NCBI GenBank assembly: GCA_024291935.2
Contig: CM044309.1
Span: 2,046,001 to 2,110,000, forward strand
Source of the DNA: Okapia johnstoni
Taxonomy: Eukaryota > Chordata > Mammalia > Artiodactyla > Giraffidae
Reading direction: 5' to 3'
Length of the DNA stretch: 64,000 nt
Within the stretch, counting starts at the first letter, position 1. Every line of letters begins with the position of its first letter. Below the pieces are notes generated by a model. It searched no databases and was not told the DNA's origin. It saw only the letters and a list, made by a program, of their open reading frames with translations. The position numbers and the translations under genes are program-made. Positions 60,830-64,000 of the stretch are shown one piece after another.

Positions 60830-61140
60830 CCCCAGCTGACAATGATTCCCTATAGCTTTCAGGATAAAGCTTTGAATCCTTAAATTTGGTAAAATATATA
60901 TGTTGTATGATCTTTAACTTTCTTCTTCTCTCTCTACTTTCATTGAACTCTACCTTGAACACCTCATTTCCATCAATAATGTGCTATTTGTGATTCACTG
61001 TGTTGAACTTTCTCTTATTTCCTAGCATGTGCATGGGCTTTTCTTTTCCCTCTGACCTTCTGCAGAGTTTGGTTATGTCCTTCAGATATTTTCCTTTGCA
61101 AATGTATTTTATATGTATTTCAACAATGGATTAAATTTAC
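60830..61140 (+). mobile_element. Probable L2 LINE fragment
   Basis: 'tgattccctatagctttcaggataaagctttgaatcctt', 'tgtatgatctttaac' and 'agcatgtgcatgggcttttc' follow the L2 3' order. Diverged. Confidence 0.5.
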
Positions 61141-62027
61141 CCATTTATTGTATGTCATCTCCACTAGACTACTTTTCATTCTATCCCTCACTTTTCCCTA
61201 TCATTCAGTACAGTTCTGGAATATGATGGGCACTTGTATATATATGAAATGATGAAGACTAAGTAGATAGGAGGTAGCAAAGTGCACAAGATATTGACAA
61301 TATAAGAGACTTTCTTCTTGAATGCTTGTCTCTGAAACCAAGATTAATAAAAGAGATCTGTGACAGTATGGCATTTCTGCTAGAAGATAGCTTTCAACAT
61401 TGCAGGAAGATAACACTTGTTGAGAGGTTAATAATCAAACTCATATCTGGAACCCAATAGCAGTGGATTGCGCAGAATCTCTAGCTTCCAGAGAACAATG
61501 GCCTGCTTTATCCAGCACACCCAATCTTTTTGTTCCCAGCTCCCATGAATCTATGGAAATAATCAAGCTCCCGTATATTAGGAACTCTACAACACTTTTG
61601 ACAATGGATTCTGCAGATTTAATATTTGTTGTATTAGCTATCTTATCTATTTTGTACTTAATACATTAATAATTTTTCAACATTTCAGATCTGATTAAAC
61701 TATCAAATACATTAGACACTCCCTGCATCTTTCCACAGATAAATAAAAACAGAACAAACAAACAAACAAAACAACTCAACCAAATGCCAAATGGAAAAGT
61801 TATTTTTTGGACTGTTGTGAGTTACATGATACGTAACTACAGAACTGACTAAATCCAGAATTCTAAGGGATCATAGAGCAACTGCAAGTACTTTGTAAGA
61901 GTTGGCTTAAACATAAGCTAAAAATTACTTATAGATTTTAAACTTTAGTCTTATTTTCCCTTTCTTCTACCCAAAAGAAAATGGAGTACGTTGGGAAAAC
62001 TCTCTTAAAGAGTGATACAAGATAGAA
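61141..62027. other. No recognised feature except (AAAC)n
   Basis: An aaacaaacaaac run lies at 61755-61772. A 68-codon frame at 61463-61669 ends in hydrophobic residues but has no domain. Confidence 0.5.
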
Positions 62028-62075
62028 TAAGGTTGGTGCAAAAGTAACTGCGTTTTTGGACTGTGAATTTTAACT

Positions 62076-62130
62076 CATCATAACTAGACTTAAGGACATA
62101 ACTAAACTCAAGGACATCATAATTAGACAC
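62076..62130. repeat. Three-unit 18-21-bp tandem repeat in mariner end
   Basis: Units catcataactagacttaagga (21 bp), cataactaaactcaagga and catcataattagacac lie directly inside the left inverted repeat. A related caactagactcaaac follows the SINE at 62350. Confidence 0.75.
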
Positions 62131-62132
62131 CA

Positions 62133-62349
62133 GGACTTCCCTGGTGGTTCAGATGGTAAAGCGTCTGCCTACAATCTGGGAGACCCAGGTTCAGTCCCTG
62201 GGTCAGGAAGATCTCCTGGAGAAGGAAATGGCAGCCCACTCCAGTATTCTTGCCTGGAGAATCCCATGGACGGAGGAGCCTGGTGGGCTACAGTCCATGG
62301 GGTTGCAAAGAGTCAGACACGACTGAGTGACTTCACTTCACTTTACTTC
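62133..62349 (+). mobile_element. Bov-tA SINE nested in mariner
   Basis: Starts ggacttccctggtggttc and ends 'cgactgagtgacttcacttcac' plus a short ttta tail. Very well preserved, one of the youngest-looking SINEs in the window, and younger than the mariner. Confidence 0.96.
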
Positions 62350-62448
62350 AACTAGACTCAAACACATCTCTATTAATCAAAATAGGAACAATTAAAATAA
62401 ACACATTTTTGCCAATGAGAAATAAGTTTATTCCTGTGGCATAAAAAT

Positions 62449-63437
62449 TCATGCTTCAGGATTCAGCGAAATCTTGGAAAGCATTTTCTGCATTCTACTG
62501 GTTGCGGAAGTGTTTTCCCTGCAAAAAGTTTTCAAGATGCTTGAAGTGCTAGTCGGTGGTGAGAAGTCAGGTGAATATGGCAGGTGAGGCAAAGCTTTGT
62601 AGCTCAATTCATTGACCTTTTGAAGCATTGGTTGTGGGACTTGCAGTCCGGCGTTGTTGTGGAGAATTGGACCCATTCTGCTGACCAATGCTGACAGCAG
62701 ACGTAGTTTTCAGTGCATCTCATCAATTTGCTGAGCGTACTTCTTAGATGTAATGGTTTCACTGGGATTCAAAAAGCTGTAGCTTTACAAAAATACAATA
62801 AAGAAGAAAGCAAAGGAAAAAAAAAATTAAAAAGCTGTAGTGGATCCGACCGGCAGCAGACGACCGAACAGTGACCACGAGCCTCTTTTTGGTGCAAGTT
62901 TAAGTTTGGGAAGTGCTTTGGAACTTCTTCTCAGTCCAGCCTCTGAGCTGGTCATCACAGGTTGTTCTATAGAATCCAGTGTTCATCACACCTCACAACC
63001 TGATCGAGACATGGTTTGCTGTTGTTGTGTAGAATAAGAGAAGTCACTTCGAAACGACAATATTTCTGATTTGCAGTCAACTCATGAGGCACTAACTTAC
63101 TGAGCCTTTTCACCTTTCCAATTTGCTTCAGATGCTGAATGACCATAGAAAGGTTGACATTGAGTTTTTGGCAACTTCTCATGAAGTTGTTAGAGGATCA
63201 GCTTCGATGACTGCTGTCAGTTGGTTGTTGTCCGCTTCTGACGGTCGAACAGTGTGCTTTTCATCTTCAAGGCTCTTGTCTCCTTTGCAAAACTTCTTGA
63301 CCCATGTCTATACAATATGGGCATTAGCAGTTCCTGGGCCAAACGCTTTGCTGATGTTGTGAGTTGTCTTCACTGCTTTACCCATTTTGAACTTGAATAA
63401 GAAAATCACTAGAATTTGCTTTTGTCTAACATCATTT
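62449..63437 (-). pseudogene. Mariner transposase pseudogene
   Basis: Reading leftwards from an ATG ATG at about 63437, recognisable pieces are an AFGPGTANAH block in the N-terminal helix-turn-helix domain, SEADNNQLTAVIEADPLTTS, then HLKQIGKVKRLSKLVPHEL. The first catalytic Asp survives in CDEHW (62985-62987). The second is changed: the HDNA motif reads HNNA (62656-62658). Sequence at the third acidic site, just after YSPDFSP, is lost to a deletion. In-frame stops occur early, with TAG and TGA at former CAG and CGA codons, and the micro-insert at 62783-62828 breaks the catalytic domain. Confidence 0.9.
62771..62840 (+). mobile_element. 46-bp polyadenylated micro-insert with target duplication
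   Basis: Identical aaaaagctgtag at 62771-62782 and 62829-62840 flank 46 bp (62783-62828). The insert carries AATAAA at 62797-62802, followed 14 nt later by a run of ten A (62817-62826). This is the anatomy of a retrotransposed mRNA 3' end, very strongly 5'-truncated. The source transcript cannot be named from so little sequence. Confidence 0.72.
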
Positions 63438-63625
63438 TCACAGTCTAAAATAAATATAAAATAAACAGAAAATAACAAGCCATTAACAACAACAACAAAA
63501 AACCATACAGCAAGAAATACACATGAAAATTATATATAACGTAACTACATTTTTTAAAAAACGTATTCCAATACAAATGGCAAATTTCAACAATGCAAAA
63601 ACTGCAATTACGCTTGCACCACATA

Positions 63626-64000
63626 ATATATTTTTAAGTGTGTAATTTGATAAGAGATCATTTAAAAATCATAAATTCTGTACAGTAAAATTTAGGTTAT
63701 TCAATTTGTTTTAATATTAATAATTATTTGGCAAGAAATTGTTTTAATATGAGTTGTAGTAACAGCAGAAGAAAGTAAGAATAGTAAATCCTTAGAACAT
63801 AAAATTTAATCCAGCTTTTGAGATACTTTCTAGTCTACCAGAGTACATAAAATGAGTGATTCCGGGTTATAAAATCTAATTTTCTGTCTGATATATGATG
63901 TTTTTATTAACATCATCATTCCTCTAATTTATAATTCTTTTAAAAGTATCATAGGTCTAGTGAGTTTATGAAAAACTAAAACTTCACTGGTTACCATGCC
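63626..64000. other. No recognised feature
   Basis: AT-rich sequence to the window end. Confidence 0.5.

Larger units (their letters stand above)
62028..63625 (-). mobile_element. Mariner DNA transposon (Mariner1_BT/Hsmar1-like)
   Basis: Both terminal inverted repeats are visible. The left one (62028-62058) reads aaggttggtgcaaaagtaac and the right one (63595-63624) reads, on the minus strand, gtggtgcaagcgtaattgc. TA dinucleotides lie at both ends. The transposase is on the minus strand. After removing the nested SINE (62133-62349) and the 46-bp micro-insert, the element is about 1.3 kb, close to the usual mariner length. It moves by cut-and-paste transposition and is dead here. Confidence 0.9.

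Noticed and set aside
1..64000. Complete endogenous retrovirus
   Set aside because: Only solo or partial LTRs were found. No gag, pol protease or env sequence is recognisable. The RT sequence present belongs to BovB and L1 LINEs.

Overview
The window is mammalian nuclear DNA from a ruminant, most likely a bovid; the species cannot be fixed from sequence alone. The evidence is the repeat content: about two dozen Bov-tA type tRNA-derived SINEs, at least nine BovB (RTE-clade) LINE copies, one older cetartiodactyl CHR-type SINE, artiodactyl-type L1, two related ruminant-type ERV LTRs and a mariner of the Hsmar1/ruminant type. All family names come from my recognition of consensus motifs, not from a database search. 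I find no host protein-coding exon, no rRNA, no functional tRNA and no CRISPR array. The window reads as AT-rich intergenic or deep intronic sequence built up by layers of transposon insertion.

Layout. 1-5.2 kb: a SINE cut by the window edge, an old L1 3' end split by a SINE, then unassigned sequence. 5.2-6.4 kb: a solo LTR holding a BovB insertion with an 11-bp target duplication. 8.8-10.1 kb: a SINE, a compound minisatellite with (CA)n tracts in each unit, and a CpG-rich patch. 10.4-14.8 kb: very old L1/HAL1-like sequence, mostly antisense, with two SINEs. 15.5-18.8 kb: a SINE and a BovB tail-to-tail, then a scrambled L1 block that includes an L1 5'UTR. 20.9-29.1 kb: SINEs, a BovB, a Tigger-like DNA transposon scrap, a 1.3-kb antisense L1 and old L1 scraps. 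30-37.4 kb: L2-like pieces, a BovB fragment that keeps the RT YADD box, an old LTR-like repeat, a CpG-rich minisatellite and a rearranged L1. 38.5-41.6 kb: SINEs, an old LTR-like element, and a SINE split by a twin-primed L1 with a 16-bp target duplication. 43-50.4 kb: a decayed L1, L2, SINEs and a second LTR on the minus strand. 51.9-55.3 kb: a nearly complete but dead BovB carrying a smaller nested BovB, bordered by SINEs. 55.5-60.5 kb: CHR SINE, BovB pieces and SINEs. 62.0-63.6 kb: a mariner with both terminal repeats, interrupted by a SINE and by a 46-bp polyadenylated micro-insert.

Functional relations are those of retrotransposition. BovB encodes an endonuclease and reverse transcriptase, and Bov-tA SINEs share the BovB 3' end and are thought to be mobilised by it. 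L1 inserts by target-primed reverse transcription and left the long target duplications. Every autonomous element here is truncated or carries stops. I did not find an undescribed biological system. The items most worth a second look are the micro-insert in the mariner, the two CpG-rich minisatellite loci, and the nested insertions, whose target duplications allow their order to be read.
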